20,298 bases of DNA. Origin: a virus. The position numbers and the translations under genes were made by a program. The notes below the pieces were generated by a model. It was not told the DNA's origin. It was given only the letters and a program-made list of their open reading frames with translations, and ran no database searches. The stretch spans positions 1-20,298 of IMG/VR virus record IMGVR_UViG_3300020454_000111; one strand, given 5' to 3'. Below, one piece after another: positions 6,302 through 13,401 of this stretch (position 1 is the stretch's first letter; each line of letters opens with the position of its first letter).

Positions 6302-6498
6302 AAGATCAAAACTCTGTAGATAGTAATGAATCCAAAGAGGATAAAATGCATAGGGCAAGATCTCTTTTTATAGAATCAGTCTTAGCACCTGATCACCATC
6401 TTCGTGGTTGTGCTCACAATCAAAAATGTTTTAATGAATTAATGGAAATCCGTCATGATGTATTGCTTAGTTTAGGTTATGAAGAAACCAACAGTTGA
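6298..6498 (+). CDS. Small protein of unknown function
   Basis: This 66-residue hydrophilic protein begins on the ATGA shared with the nitrilase-like gene. AGGGA at 6286-6290, seven bases upstream, supports the start. The middle part (HRARSLFIESVLAPDHHLRGC) and the helical C-terminus (CFNELMEIRHDVLLSLGYEE) carry two cysteines and several histidines, but no motif I can name. It overlaps the next oxygenase gene by 20 bases, which argues for a real, coupled gene. Function unknown. Confidence 0.6.
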   Translation: MKDQNSVDSNESKEDKMHRARSLFIESVLAPDHHLRGCAHNQKCFNELMEIRHDVLLSLGYEETNS

Positions 6499-7117
6499 AG
6501 TAGTTGAGGATTTTTTCCCCAATGACATTGCTAATTTTGTATCAGAGTATGTAACATACCATGCTGCATACAAGTATGGTGAGGCAGACAATGAAGGGAA
6601 TGAATATGATGAAAGAAAACCTACTGGTATGGTACACAATGTTTTCTTTGCAGATAAACCAGAAGAGTGTGTTGGAGATGATAAATTAATTTTTGATTGT
6701 ATGACAACTGGTATTACTAAACACTATCCAGATTATTGGAATACATTTGGGATCTATAGATTGTATATAAATGTCTTCGCTCCTAATGAAAGAGCATACT
6801 TTCATAATGATGCTGATCCAGAACAGCAACAGAATACATTTTTATATTATCCTATACATGATGGTTGGGACTATGATATTGAAGAGTCTGGATGGACAGA
6901 GTTCTATCTAGATAAAAAGATCATTGGAGTGCCACCTGAGTGGAATAGTATGTGTAAATTTACTGCACAGATTTTGCATAGAGCATCACCATTTAAATCT
7001 CATCAAAGGTTTAGTATTGCTATTAAGACTGCCTTAAAAAGTGACATTGAACAATGGGTAAAGCATCCAGAGACTATTAATAGAAGAGATAGTGCAGACC
7101 TTTCTGTAATGAATTAA
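6479..7117 (+). CDS. 2OG-Fe(II) oxygenase
   Basis: This 212-residue enzyme candidate has a clear 2OG-Fe(II) signature. H109-N-D111 (RAYFHNDADP), a FLYYP strand, a GWTEFYLD strand, H167 in QILHRAS and R177 in HQRFSIAIKT give the iron triad and the cosubstrate arginine at the usual spacing. The protein begins with a VVEDFFP segment, the typical opening of phage 2OG proteins. The block with an aromatic ladder and a His-Arg after the distal histidine resembles prolyl-hydroxylase-like proteins that hydroxylate protein or nucleotide targets; the target here is unknown. It overlaps the upstream small gene by 20 bases and its stop shares one base with the next ATG, so the island is tightly coupled. 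Confidence 0.78.
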   Translation: MKKPTVEVVEDFFPNDIANFVSEYVTYHAAYKYGEADNEGNEYDERKPTGMVHNVFFADKPEECVGDDKLIFDCMTTGITKHYPDYWNTFGIYRLYINVFAPNERAYFHNDADPEQQQNTFLYYPIHDGWDYDIEESGWTEFYLDKKIIGVPPEWNSMCKFTAQILHRASPFKSHQRFSIAIKTALKSDIEQWVKHPETINRRDSADLSVMN

Positions 7118-7722
7118 TGGATCCTGTTAAACAATCTATAATCAATGATGGATATGTAATCATTGATGATTTCTTGTATCCTGATGTGGTTGATGAGTTG
7201 CATCAATCTGCTATCAATTCTAAACATATAGATGATGACTATTCTGAATGGGGTTATCATTCTATAAATTTTGATAGGGAAAAGTTTCCATTTCCACTTT
7301 TACCTGATGTTATTAATGCTATACATGGTGCTTTCTCTCCCCTACATTCATTAGAGTTTGACAGAGGATGGGCATTTGTATATAATAATGAGGCAGAAGG
7401 AGTTACTCCACATGCCGACCCTGCAGCTCTGAATGTAAACCTATGGGTCACTCCTTCTCGGTGTGTTAAAGACACAACAAAAAATGGTCTTATCATCTAT
7501 GATAAACAAGCACCACTAGACTGGACATGGGAAGATTATAACTCTAACTCTCAAAAAGTTATTAATTATCTTGATGAATCTAAAGCATCTCCTAGATACA
7601 TTCCTTATAACTATAATAGGATCACAATTTTTGAATCAAATTATTTCCACAAAACGAATAGCGTCTCTATGATAGAGGGGCAGGAGAATCGTAGAGTGAA
7701 CTACACATTTATGTTTAAGTAA
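7117..7722 (+). CDS. 2OG-Fe(II) oxygenase-like protein
   Basis: This 201-residue protein opens with INDGYVIIDDFL, a common start of phytanoyl- and prolyl-hydroxylase-like proteins. The iron triad is H99-A-D101 (GVTPHADPAAL) and H178 (NYFHKTNS), with R192 or R193 (ENRRVNYTFMF) as the 2-oxoglutarate contact. The NLWVTP strand and the NGLIIYDK segment after the first motif recall bacterial proteins with the same HAD...NLW pattern. The substrate is unknown. It starts one base into the stop of the preceding gene and ends two bases before the next. A perfect sigma-70-like promoter match lies within its coding sequence (7358-7386). It shares little with its neighbours outside the signature, so it is not a recent duplicate. 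Confidence 0.72.
   Translation: MDPVKQSIINDGYVIIDDFLYPDVVDELHQSAINSKHIDDDYSEWGYHSINFDREKFPFPLLPDVINAIHGAFSPLHSLEFDRGWAFVYNNEAEGVTPHADPAALNVNLWVTPSRCVKDTTKNGLIIYDKQAPLDWTWEDYNSNSQKVINYLDESKASPRYIPYNYNRITIFESNYFHKTNSVSMIEGQENRRVNYTFMFK
7358..7386 (+). promoter_or_regulatory. Intragenic sigma-70-like promoter TTGACA-N17-TATAAT
   Basis: Both hexamers are perfect with an ideal 17-base spacer, but the site lies in the middle of an oxygenase coding sequence, about 340 bases before the next gene. It could give a transcript for 7725 onward. The bases also encode FDRGWAFVYNN, so protein constraint alone may explain it. Confidence 0.4.
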
Positions 7723-7724
7723 TC

Positions 7725-8390
7725 ATGTCATTTTATTCAATTGAAGATTTTGAGTACAACTCTTCTTGGGGTGTTGCAATAATTCCATACAGAGGTTCTA
7801 TAATACTTCATATCGATGAGGTATATAAAAAACCTTTGAAGGTATATGAATATCTTAAAGAGTGTCCTATAAGAGCACATAGATTATGTGAAGCAGATCC
7901 TAAAAGTCTTAATGGTAAGATGTTTTATGACGGTCAACATATACTAGACAATAGAACTATCACTGCAAGGTCACATCTATTTGAAAAAATTATAGAATTT
8001 TTTGCTAAAGAAAAGGATGAGAACTTTCCACCACTATCAAGGTTCAATCAGTTCAGATTGATTGAAGATTATCCTGGCAATGGTGTCTTCTATACACCAC
8101 ATGTTGATGGTGGTATGTTGAATTGTTTAACATATTTAAATCCTAACTGTGGATCAGATGCTGGTACGATGCTTTACTTGCCAGCAAATGATGATGCAGA
8201 AGAGATACTAGAGAGTCAATCAGAGCACGAGCAACCTTGGAAAGATGATTCTTTATTCGTAGAAGATCTAGCAATCATATCTAAGTTTAATTCTATGGTT
8301 GTTTTTGATGGGAGCATACCACATGGCCAGATTATTAATGACAACAGATTCAAAGAGCAAACAAGATTTACGGAGGTAGCATTTTTCTAA
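7725..8390 (+). CDS. 2OG-Fe(II) oxygenase
   Basis: This 221-residue protein has H126-V-D128 (YTPHVDGGML), a TYLNP strand, a GTMLYLP strand, H200 in DGSIPHGQI and R214 in EQTRFTEVAFF, a complete iron and 2-oxoglutarate site. The FRLIEDYPGNGVFYTPH stretch before the motif is typical of prolyl-4-hydroxylase-type domains. An insert of about 30 acidic residues (roughly 155-185) between the second strand and the distal histidine could shape substrate access. It follows the previous oxygenase after two bases, making three 2OG-type genes in a row. Its stop shares one base with the next ATG. The substrate is unknown. Confidence 0.78.
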   Translation: MSFYSIEDFEYNSSWGVAIIPYRGSIILHIDEVYKKPLKVYEYLKECPIRAHRLCEADPKSLNGKMFYDGQHILDNRTITARSHLFEKIIEFFAKEKDENFPPLSRFNQFRLIEDYPGNGVFYTPHVDGGMLNCLTYLNPNCGSDAGTMLYLPANDDAEEILESQSEHEQPWKDDSLFVEDLAIISKFNSMVVFDGSIPHGQIINDNRFKEQTRFTEVAFF

Positions 8391-8629
8391 TGCAAATTAA
8401 ATGTTTAGTGTGTAATACAGTAATTACTAGTACAGGAAAACCACAAGTATGTGGTTGTGAGAATCAAATGGTAGTGGATGACACCTCATTCACAGCGAAA
8501 TCTTTAGCGAATGTTAAGGTTCTAAATACAAATGTCAGGGAAACTGGACATTTGACGCAAGATCAGTTACAATGGCAAGAACAGCGTCGTAAAAGACGCA
8601 TCCGCAAACTTACCTACGAGGAACGATGA
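8390..8629 (+). CDS. Small protein with CX2C...CXC zinc-binding-like motif
   Basis: This 79-residue protein has an N-terminal cysteine cluster C5-L-V-C8 and C21-G-C23 (CX2C-X12-CXC), which resembles a compact zinc ribbon. It ends in a strongly basic tail (QEQRRKRRIRKLTYEER). Metal and nucleic-acid binding would fit this layout but is not shown. GGAGG lies at 8372-8376, 13 bases upstream of the ATG, which is longer than ideal. The next gene starts on its stop through ATGA. It could help regulate transcription or bind RNA; that is speculation from composition. Confidence 0.65.
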   Translation: MQIKCLVCNTVITSTGKPQVCGCENQMVVDDTSFTAKSLANVKVLNTNVRETGHLTQDQLQWQEQRRKRRIRKLTYEER

Positions 8630-8841
8630 TCAACCTGGATACCATCTATCAAGAATACCTTCACAAAGGTGATAAAAAATTTAGAATAGATGATATCGAA
8701 GAAAAGGTCATAGCATATGGATATACGGATGATGGAAAAGATATTGATGGGTATTATGTAACAACAATAAATCATACCTTATACTTCTGTAAACAAGGTA
8801 GGTTCAAACGCAAAGAGAAATTGACAAGAGTGAAAGATTAG
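8626..8841 (+). CDS. Small protein of unknown function
   Basis: This 71-residue protein is predicted to be beta-rich in its second half (KVIAYGYTDDGKDIDGYYVTTINHTLYF) with a lysine-rich C-terminus. GAGGA lies just before the ATGA overlap with the previous gene. No domain is recognised, and there is no signal peptide or membrane segment. Its last codons contain the -35 box of a perfect sigma-70-like promoter that serves the next gene. Confidence 0.6.
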   Translation: MINLDTIYQEYLHKGDKKFRIDDIEEKVIAYGYTDDGKDIDGYYVTTINHTLYFCKQGRFKRKEKLTRVKD

Positions 8842-8849
8842 TCTATAAT
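8821..8849 (+). promoter_or_regulatory. Perfect-consensus sigma-70 promoter TTGACA-N17-TATAAT
   Basis: Both hexamers match the consensus with a 17-base spacer. The -35 is in the end of the upstream gene and the -10 is in the 32-base gap. The expected start near 8856 leaves an 18-base leader before the ATG at 8874. It probably begins a transcript through the two small genes and into the gmd cluster. Confidence 0.75.
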
Positions 8850-8873
8850 AAACTGGTCAACACATCCAGAACA

Positions 8874-9074
8874 ATGTCGTCTCTGAAGAAGTTCAAGAAA
8901 GACTTGAGTATACTTCGTGCTGCTGTTAAGAAAGAAATCTTCTTAGATTTGAAGCACCCTAAACTCTACAAAAAGATTAGAAAGTATTACGAGAGTCAAG
9001 GATTGATTGAATTCACAGGCAATGAGTATGAGGACTATGAAGTCCTTATGGATGTACTATCAGAAGATCTTTAA
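8874..9074 (+). CDS. Small basic helical protein, function unknown
   Basis: This 66-residue protein is rich in Lys and Leu in its first 45 residues (LKKFKKDLSILRAAVKKEIFLDLKHPKLYKKIRKYY), probably amphipathic helices, followed by an acidic C-terminus. It is the first gene after the promoter at 8821-8849, so it should be made early in infection if host polymerase reads that promoter. Small early basic proteins in T4-like phages often bind host polymerase or nucleic acid, but nothing here identifies such a target. The ribosome binding site is weak. Confidence 0.6.
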   Translation: MSSLKKFKKDLSILRAAVKKEIFLDLKHPKLYKKIRKYYESQGLIEFTGNEYEDYEVLMDVLSEDL

Positions 9075-9075
9075 C

Positions 9076-9417
9076 ATGTCTTGCGGTAACAATCATAAGT
9101 ATGATGCCTATCAAAAAGCATCCGATGCTTTAAAAGATGCTGTCATTGAGGCACTAAATAACGATGAGGAAACTTCAACGCTTACTGAACTGTGGGGGCA
9201 CTTTTTAGGTGCTCGATCCATCGCAGATAACGCAGCAAGATCCTCCTCAAGCATTTTTGGTGACAGCGTAATAACTTTCGGAGATCAGACAGTAGGAGCA
9301 GCAGAATTCGTAACAGATTTTTCTGGTCTAGGTACTGATATTATTACAACAGGAATAGGAACCGAAGTCACTAATTTTACAATGCCGACGGAGGGAGTTG
9401 ATACTATTATTACTTAA
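9076..9417 (+). CDS. Gly/Thr-rich protein of unknown function
   Basis: The gene is called from the ATG at 9076, one base after the previous stop, giving 113 residues (MSCGNNHKYDAYQKASDAL). An in-frame ATG at 9007 would overlap the preceding gene deeply and is not preferred. Residues 10-60 look helical. The C-terminal half is low-complexity and beta-prone, with two related units, LGTDIITTGIG and EGVDTIIT, and many Ser, Thr and Gly. That style recalls structural or adhesion tails, but I recognise no family. The next gene, gmd, starts immediately after the stop codon, with no gap. Confidence 0.62.
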   Translation: MSCGNNHKYDAYQKASDALKDAVIEALNNDEETSTLTELWGHFLGARSIADNAARSSSSIFGDSVITFGDQTVGAAEFVTDFSGLGTDIITTGIGTEVTNFTMPTEGVDTIIT

Positions 9418-10410
9418 ATGAAAGCTCTGATTACTGGTATTACAGGACAAGACGGATCGTACCTTGCTGAACTTCTCCTTGAGAAAGGATATGAAGTTCA
9501 TGGTATTGTTCGTCGTTCTTCTATGATTAATACCCATAGAATTGATCACATATATGATCAAATCCATCTCCACTATGGAGATTTGACTGACTCAGGTAAC
9601 ATCATTAGTTTGGTTCAAAAGATCAAACCTAATGAGGTGTATAACCTTGCTGCTATGAGTCATGTAAAGGTATCATTTGAGATGCCTGAATATACTGGTG
9701 AGGTAGATGCCTTAGGAACTCTTCGTCTTCTAGATGCTATTCGTCTTCTAGATCATGAGTGTAGGTTCTATCAAGCATCTACCTCAGAGTTATATGGATT
9801 AGTACAAGAAGTTCCTCAGAACGAGAAGACTCCTTTCTATCCTCGTAGTCCTTATGGGTGTGCCAAGTTGTACTCCTATTGGATTACTAAGAACTATCGT
9901 GAGGCATATGGAATCCATGCTAGTAATGGTATCCTATTCAATCACGAATCCCAGAGGAGAGGTGAGACCTTTGTAACTCGTAAGATTACAATGGGACTCT
10001 CTCGCATCTCAACAGGGTTGCAGCACGAGTTAGTGTTGGGTAACATAGATGCTAAACGAGACTGGGGACATGCTAAGGATTATGTCCGAGGCATGTGGAT
10101 GATTACACAACATGATAAACCAGACGACTTTGTGTTGGCTACTGGTAAAATGTATAGTGTAAGAGAGTTTGTAGAACATGCAGCAGATTATTTTGGATTC
10201 AAAATACGCTGGCATGGAGAGGGGTTAGAAGAGCGTGGTTACTGTGCCACTATGGGCAGAGACATCATCAGAGTGAGCGATAAATACTACCGCCCAACAG
10301 AAGTTGAACAACTTCTAGGTGATGCTACTAAGGCAAAAGAAGTCTTAGGATGGGAACCAGAGTTATCTTTTAAAGATCTCGTTGAAGACATGTGTATTTA
10401 CGGACAATGA
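9418..10410 (+). CDS. gmd: GDP-mannose 4,6-dehydratase
   Basis: This 330-residue short-chain dehydrogenase/reductase of the extended type converts GDP-D-mannose to GDP-4-dehydro-6-deoxy-D-mannose, the first step to GDP-L-fucose and related deoxysugars. The NADP-binding loop [10 protein letters not shown] is at 7-16. The catalytic set is T122 and E124 in QASTSELYG and Y146-x3-K150 in [24 protein letters not shown] and the [14 protein letters not shown] block are GMD hallmarks. The length is slightly short compared with bacterial GMDs (about 340-370). The ATG abuts the preceding stop. The position next to fcl and fucosyltransferase-like genes agrees with the call. Confidence 0.96.
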   Translation: MKALITGITGQDGSYLAELLLEKGYEVHGIVRRSSMINTHRIDHIYDQIHLHYGDLTDSGNIISLVQKIKPNEVYNLAAMSHVKVSFEMPEYTGEVDALGTLRLLDAIRLLDHECRFYQASTSELYGLVQEVPQNEKTPFYPRSPYGCAKLYSYWITKNYREAYGIHASNGILFNHESQRRGETFVTRKITMGLSRISTGLQHELVLGNIDAKRDWGHAKDYVRGMWMITQHDKPDDFVLATGKMYSVREFVEHAADYFGFKIRWHGEGLEERGYCATMGRDIIRVSDKYYRPTEVEQLLGDATKAKEVLGWEPELSFKDLVEDMCIYGQ

Positions 10411-11651
10411 AATTATTTCACAAAATAACCAAGTGTAGAGTCTGCGGTAACGAACACTACGAAGTAGTTCTAGATCTTGGTGATCAATACCTATCAGGTG
10501 TCTTTCCTAAGGAAATCGATCCTGATATGTACAAAGGTCCATTGACACTTGTTAAGTGTGATGAGACTAAAGGTGGTTGTGGTCATGTACAGTTAGAACA
10601 TACCTTTGATCTTCCTACAATGTATGGAGATGAGTATGGGTATCGTTCTGGACTGAATGGTAGCATGGTCAAGCACCTTAAAGGTAAGGCAGACAAGATC
10701 ATGTCTGATGCCAAACTTGACTCAGGTGATATTGTATGTGACATTGCTGGTAACGATGGAACTTTCTTATCGTTCTTCCCAAAGGATTGCCAGTTGGTTA
10801 GTATTGATCCTACCTCTAAGAAATTTAAGGATTACATTCCTGACAATGTTCATTACATTGCTGACTTCTTTAGTGCTAAGACATTCCAAGAAAGATTTGG
10901 TAAACAAAAGGCAAAGGTTATTACCTCTTTCTCTATGTTCTATGACCTAGAGGATCCATGTGGATTTGCCACACAAGTTCGTGAGTGTCTTGATGATGAA
11001 GGTATCTGGGTACTAGAACAAAGTTATATGCCAGAAATGCTTCGTGCAAATTCGTTTGATACAGTATGTCATGAGCATCTATCATACTATGGTATGAGAC
11101 AACTTAAGTACATCATGGACAAAGCAGGATTTAAGATCGTTGACTTTGATTTTAATGATGTAAATGGTGGTAGTATATCTGTTGTAGTTGCTAAGAGCAG
11201 TAGCAAGAGAGAAGAGTGTAAGACTAAGTTAACTGGTATTCTTGCTAGTGAATTGGATCAGGAGTTGAATACAACTAAACCTTGGAGAGAGTTTGCTATT
11301 AGGTTGGTACAAAATAGAGAACAGTTCTGGAAGATGTTAACCTTCTATAAGGAGAACAAGGCTACAGTCTGTGCTCTAGGTGCAAGCACTAAGGGTAATG
11401 TAACACTCCAGACATGGGAAGTTACTCCTAATGATATCTCTGTCATTGGTGATGTTAACCCTGATAAGGATGGATCATATACACCAGGTACATGGATACC
11501 TATTGCTTCTGAAGAGAAAGTAATGGAACAGGACTATGATGTGTATATTGTTTTACCTTGGCACTTTAAAAATTTCTTTATCAAGAACCCTAAGTTCAAA
11601 GGTAAGAGATTGCTATTCCCTTTACCAACTCCTGAGGTTATTATCCCATGA
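10407..11651 (+). CDS. NovU/TylCIII-type sugar C-methyltransferase
   Basis: This 414-residue protein has the three-part layout of deoxysugar C-methyltransferases. An N-terminal zinc domain has C10-x2-C13 with C51 and C58. A class I S-adenosylmethionine domain follows, with its loop at 111-119 (CDIAGNDGT) and acidic residues in VSIDPTS. The HEHLSYYG motif (222-229) holds the His/Glu catalytic pair of this family, and a C-terminal Rossmann-like domain contains [14 protein letters not shown]. Characterised relatives (TylCIII, NovU, TcaB9) methylate carbon of 4-keto-6-deoxysugar nucleotides, mostly at C3. Lying between gmd and fcl, its natural substrate would be the GMD product. The start at 10407 (ATGA with the gmd stop) is chosen over an in-frame 10392 because [14 protein letters not shown] opens the zinc domain. 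Confidence 0.85.
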   Translation: MKLFHKITKCRVCGNEHYEVVLDLGDQYLSGVFPKEIDPDMYKGPLTLVKCDETKGGCGHVQLEHTFDLPTMYGDEYGYRSGLNGSMVKHLKGKADKIMSDAKLDSGDIVCDIAGNDGTFLSFFPKDCQLVSIDPTSKKFKDYIPDNVHYIADFFSAKTFQERFGKQKAKVITSFSMFYDLEDPCGFATQVRECLDDEGIWVLEQSYMPEMLRANSFDTVCHEHLSYYGMRQLKYIMDKAGFKIVDFDFNDVNGGSISVVVAKSSSKREECKTKLTGILASELDQELNTTKPWREFAIRLVQNREQFWKMLTFYKENKATVCALGASTKGNVTLQTWEVTPNDISVIGDVNPDKDGSYTPGTWIPIASEEKVMEQDYDVYIVLPWHFKNFFIKNPKFKGKRLLFPLPTPEVIIP

Positions 11652-12595
11652 AGTTAAGGACAATGAATAAAACTGATTGTATCTTTGTGGCAGGTCACAA
11701 GGGGTTAGTTGGTTCTGCTATTGTTCGCAGACTTAAAGCAGATGGATACCTTAATATTCTTACTGCTACCAGAGATCAATGTGATTTAACTGATTCAAAC
11801 CAAGTTAAATTATTTTTTGAGACACATCGAATCGATTATGTTTTTGATGCTGCTGCTAGAGTCGGTGGCATTCATGCTAATGATGCATACTCAGCAGAGT
11901 TTATCTATCAGAACACAATGATTCAGACTAACCTGATTCATTGGGCATACAAATACTTTGTCAAGAAGTTTGTCTTCCTTGGTAGTGTCTGCATCTATCC
12001 TAAGTTTGCACCGACTCCTGTTAAAGAGGAGTCTATATTATCGGGTGAATTAGAACCTACTAATGAAGCATATGCTATTGCTAAGATACATGGCATAGAG
12101 ATGTTGAAGATGTATAACAAACAGTATGGATTTAAAGGTGTATCATTAATGCCTTGTAATCTATATGGTCCTCATGATAACTTTCATCCTGATAATGGTC
12201 ATGTCATCCCTGCATTGATGACTAAGTTTAACAATGCAACAATGAATGTTGTGACCTGTTGGGGTGATGGTACTCCTACCAGAGAGTTTATGTATGTGGA
12301 TGATCTAGCAGACGCATGTATGTTTGCTGTAGAAAATTATGATAACGGAGAACTCATCAATGTTGGATCAGGCCAGGATGTTTCTATCTTCCACCTAGCA
12401 CATAAGATTGCTGCCCTCACAGGGTTTAATGGTAAGATTGAATGGGATACTAGTAGACCTAATGGAACACCTAAGAGACCATTAGACTACAGTAAGATCA
12501 CTGCTAAGGGTTGGAAACCTAAGTATGATCTTGATACTGGTCTAGCAAAAGCATATCAGTGGTTCCAAGAAGCAACTAATCTACAAACAAAATGA
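11648..12595 (+). CDS. fcl: GDP-L-fucose synthase (epimerase/reductase)
   Basis: This 315-residue extended short-chain dehydrogenase converts GDP-4-dehydro-6-deoxy-D-mannose to GDP-L-fucose by 3,5-epimerisation and NADPH reduction. The GHKGLVG loop is at 16-22. The catalytic S113 and C115 lie in LGSVCIYP, and Y142-x3-K146 lies in EAYAIAK. The NLYGPHDNF and HVIPAL blocks, including the His used in epimerisation, are typical of Fcl/WcaG. It starts on an ATGA overlap with the methyltransferase gene; an ATG at 11663 is an alternative, with AAGGA very close to it. If the C-methyltransferase acts first, the product could be a C-methyl deoxyhexose instead of plain fucose. Confidence 0.94.
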   Translation: MKLRTMNKTDCIFVAGHKGLVGSAIVRRLKADGYLNILTATRDQCDLTDSNQVKLFFETHRIDYVFDAAARVGGIHANDAYSAEFIYQNTMIQTNLIHWAYKYFVKKFVFLGSVCIYPKFAPTPVKEESILSGELEPTNEAYAIAKIHGIEMLKMYNKQYGFKGVSLMPCNLYGPHDNFHPDNGHVIPALMTKFNNATMNVVTCWGDGTPTREFMYVDDLADACMFAVENYDNGELINVGSGQDVSIFHLAHKIAALTGFNGKIEWDTSRPNGTPKRPLDYSKITAKGWKPKYDLDTGLAKAYQWFQEATNLQTK

Positions 12596-13401
12596 TTGGT
12601 ATTAATCATGTAGGCAAGAAGAAGGAGCGTCTAGCAAATCAGATGTTCCAGTATTCTGCAGTGAAAGGTATAGCAAAGAACATGGGGTATCAATACTGTG
12701 TACCTCCATCTAAGTTCAAGAGTAATGCAGATGCATGGAAAGAACATCAATTGTTTATGCCCTTTACTCTAGAGACATTTAGTCCATTACAAATACAATG
12801 GATAGATGAGAGGAAACCTATAATACAGGAGAGACACTTCCATTTTGATGAGAAGTTGTTCAACAATTGTCCTGACTGGGTTACCCTATGGGGATTCTAT
12901 CAGTCAGAGAAGTATTTTTTAAATGTTAGAGATGAATTAATAAAAGATTTTACATTCAAAGACGACATAAAAAATCCCTGCATGGAGATGATGGAGGGTC
13001 TAAATAAATCTATCGCTTTACATGTGAGACGAACTGACTACGCTCAGTATGGACATCATCCTATAGTTTCGCTAGAATATTATGAGAAAGCATTGTCCTA
13101 TTTCGATAGCGACAGACCTGTGGTTGTTCTTTCAGATGATCCTGCGTGGTGTCACGAGCAACCTCTATTTGCTGATGATAGGTTTATGGTCTCCGAGTCA
13201 GGAGATCAATATGTCGATCTTTGTTTAATGACTATGTGTTCCGATTTTATCATAGCAAATAGTTCCTTTAGTTGGTGGGGTGCATGGCTCTCAGAATCAG
13301 TAAACAAACAGGTAATAGCTCCGAGCAAGTGGTTCGGACCTCCGTTGGATCAACGGAACAATACACAAGATCTCTACTGCGAAGGTTGGATGAAACTATG
13401 A
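12592..13401 (+). CDS. GT11-family alpha-1,2-fucosyltransferase-like protein
   Basis: This 269-residue protein carries the three landmarks of CAZy family GT11: the N-terminal LANQMFQYSAVKG block (14-26), the nucleotide-sugar motif HVRRTDY (144-150), and IANSSFSWWGAWLS (221-234). Family enzymes transfer L-fucose from GDP-fucose in alpha-1,2 linkage, usually to galactose (the H-type structure), at the cytoplasmic membrane in bacteria. The donor would be supplied by gmd and fcl just upstream. Length is normal for the family, and the usual GGLGN start is replaced by KKERLAN. It overlaps its neighbours by ATGA. Linkage and acceptor are inferred from the family, and a modified deoxysugar donor is possible. 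Confidence 0.88.
   Translation: MIGINHVGKKKERLANQMFQYSAVKGIAKNMGYQYCVPPSKFKSNADAWKEHQLFMPFTLETFSPLQIQWIDERKPIIQERHFHFDEKLFNNCPDWVTLWGFYQSEKYFLNVRDELIKDFTFKDDIKNPCMEMMEGLNKSIALHVRRTDYAQYGHHPIVSLEYYEKALSYFDSDRPVVVLSDDPAWCHEQPLFADDRFMVSESGDQYVDLCLMTMCSDFIIANSSFSWWGAWLSESVNKQVIAPSKWFGPPLDQRNNTQDLYCEGWMKL

Noticed and set aside
12998-13010. CTAAATAAAT late-promoter-like motif
   Set aside because: It is inside the fucosyltransferase gene, far from any start, and the motif is short.
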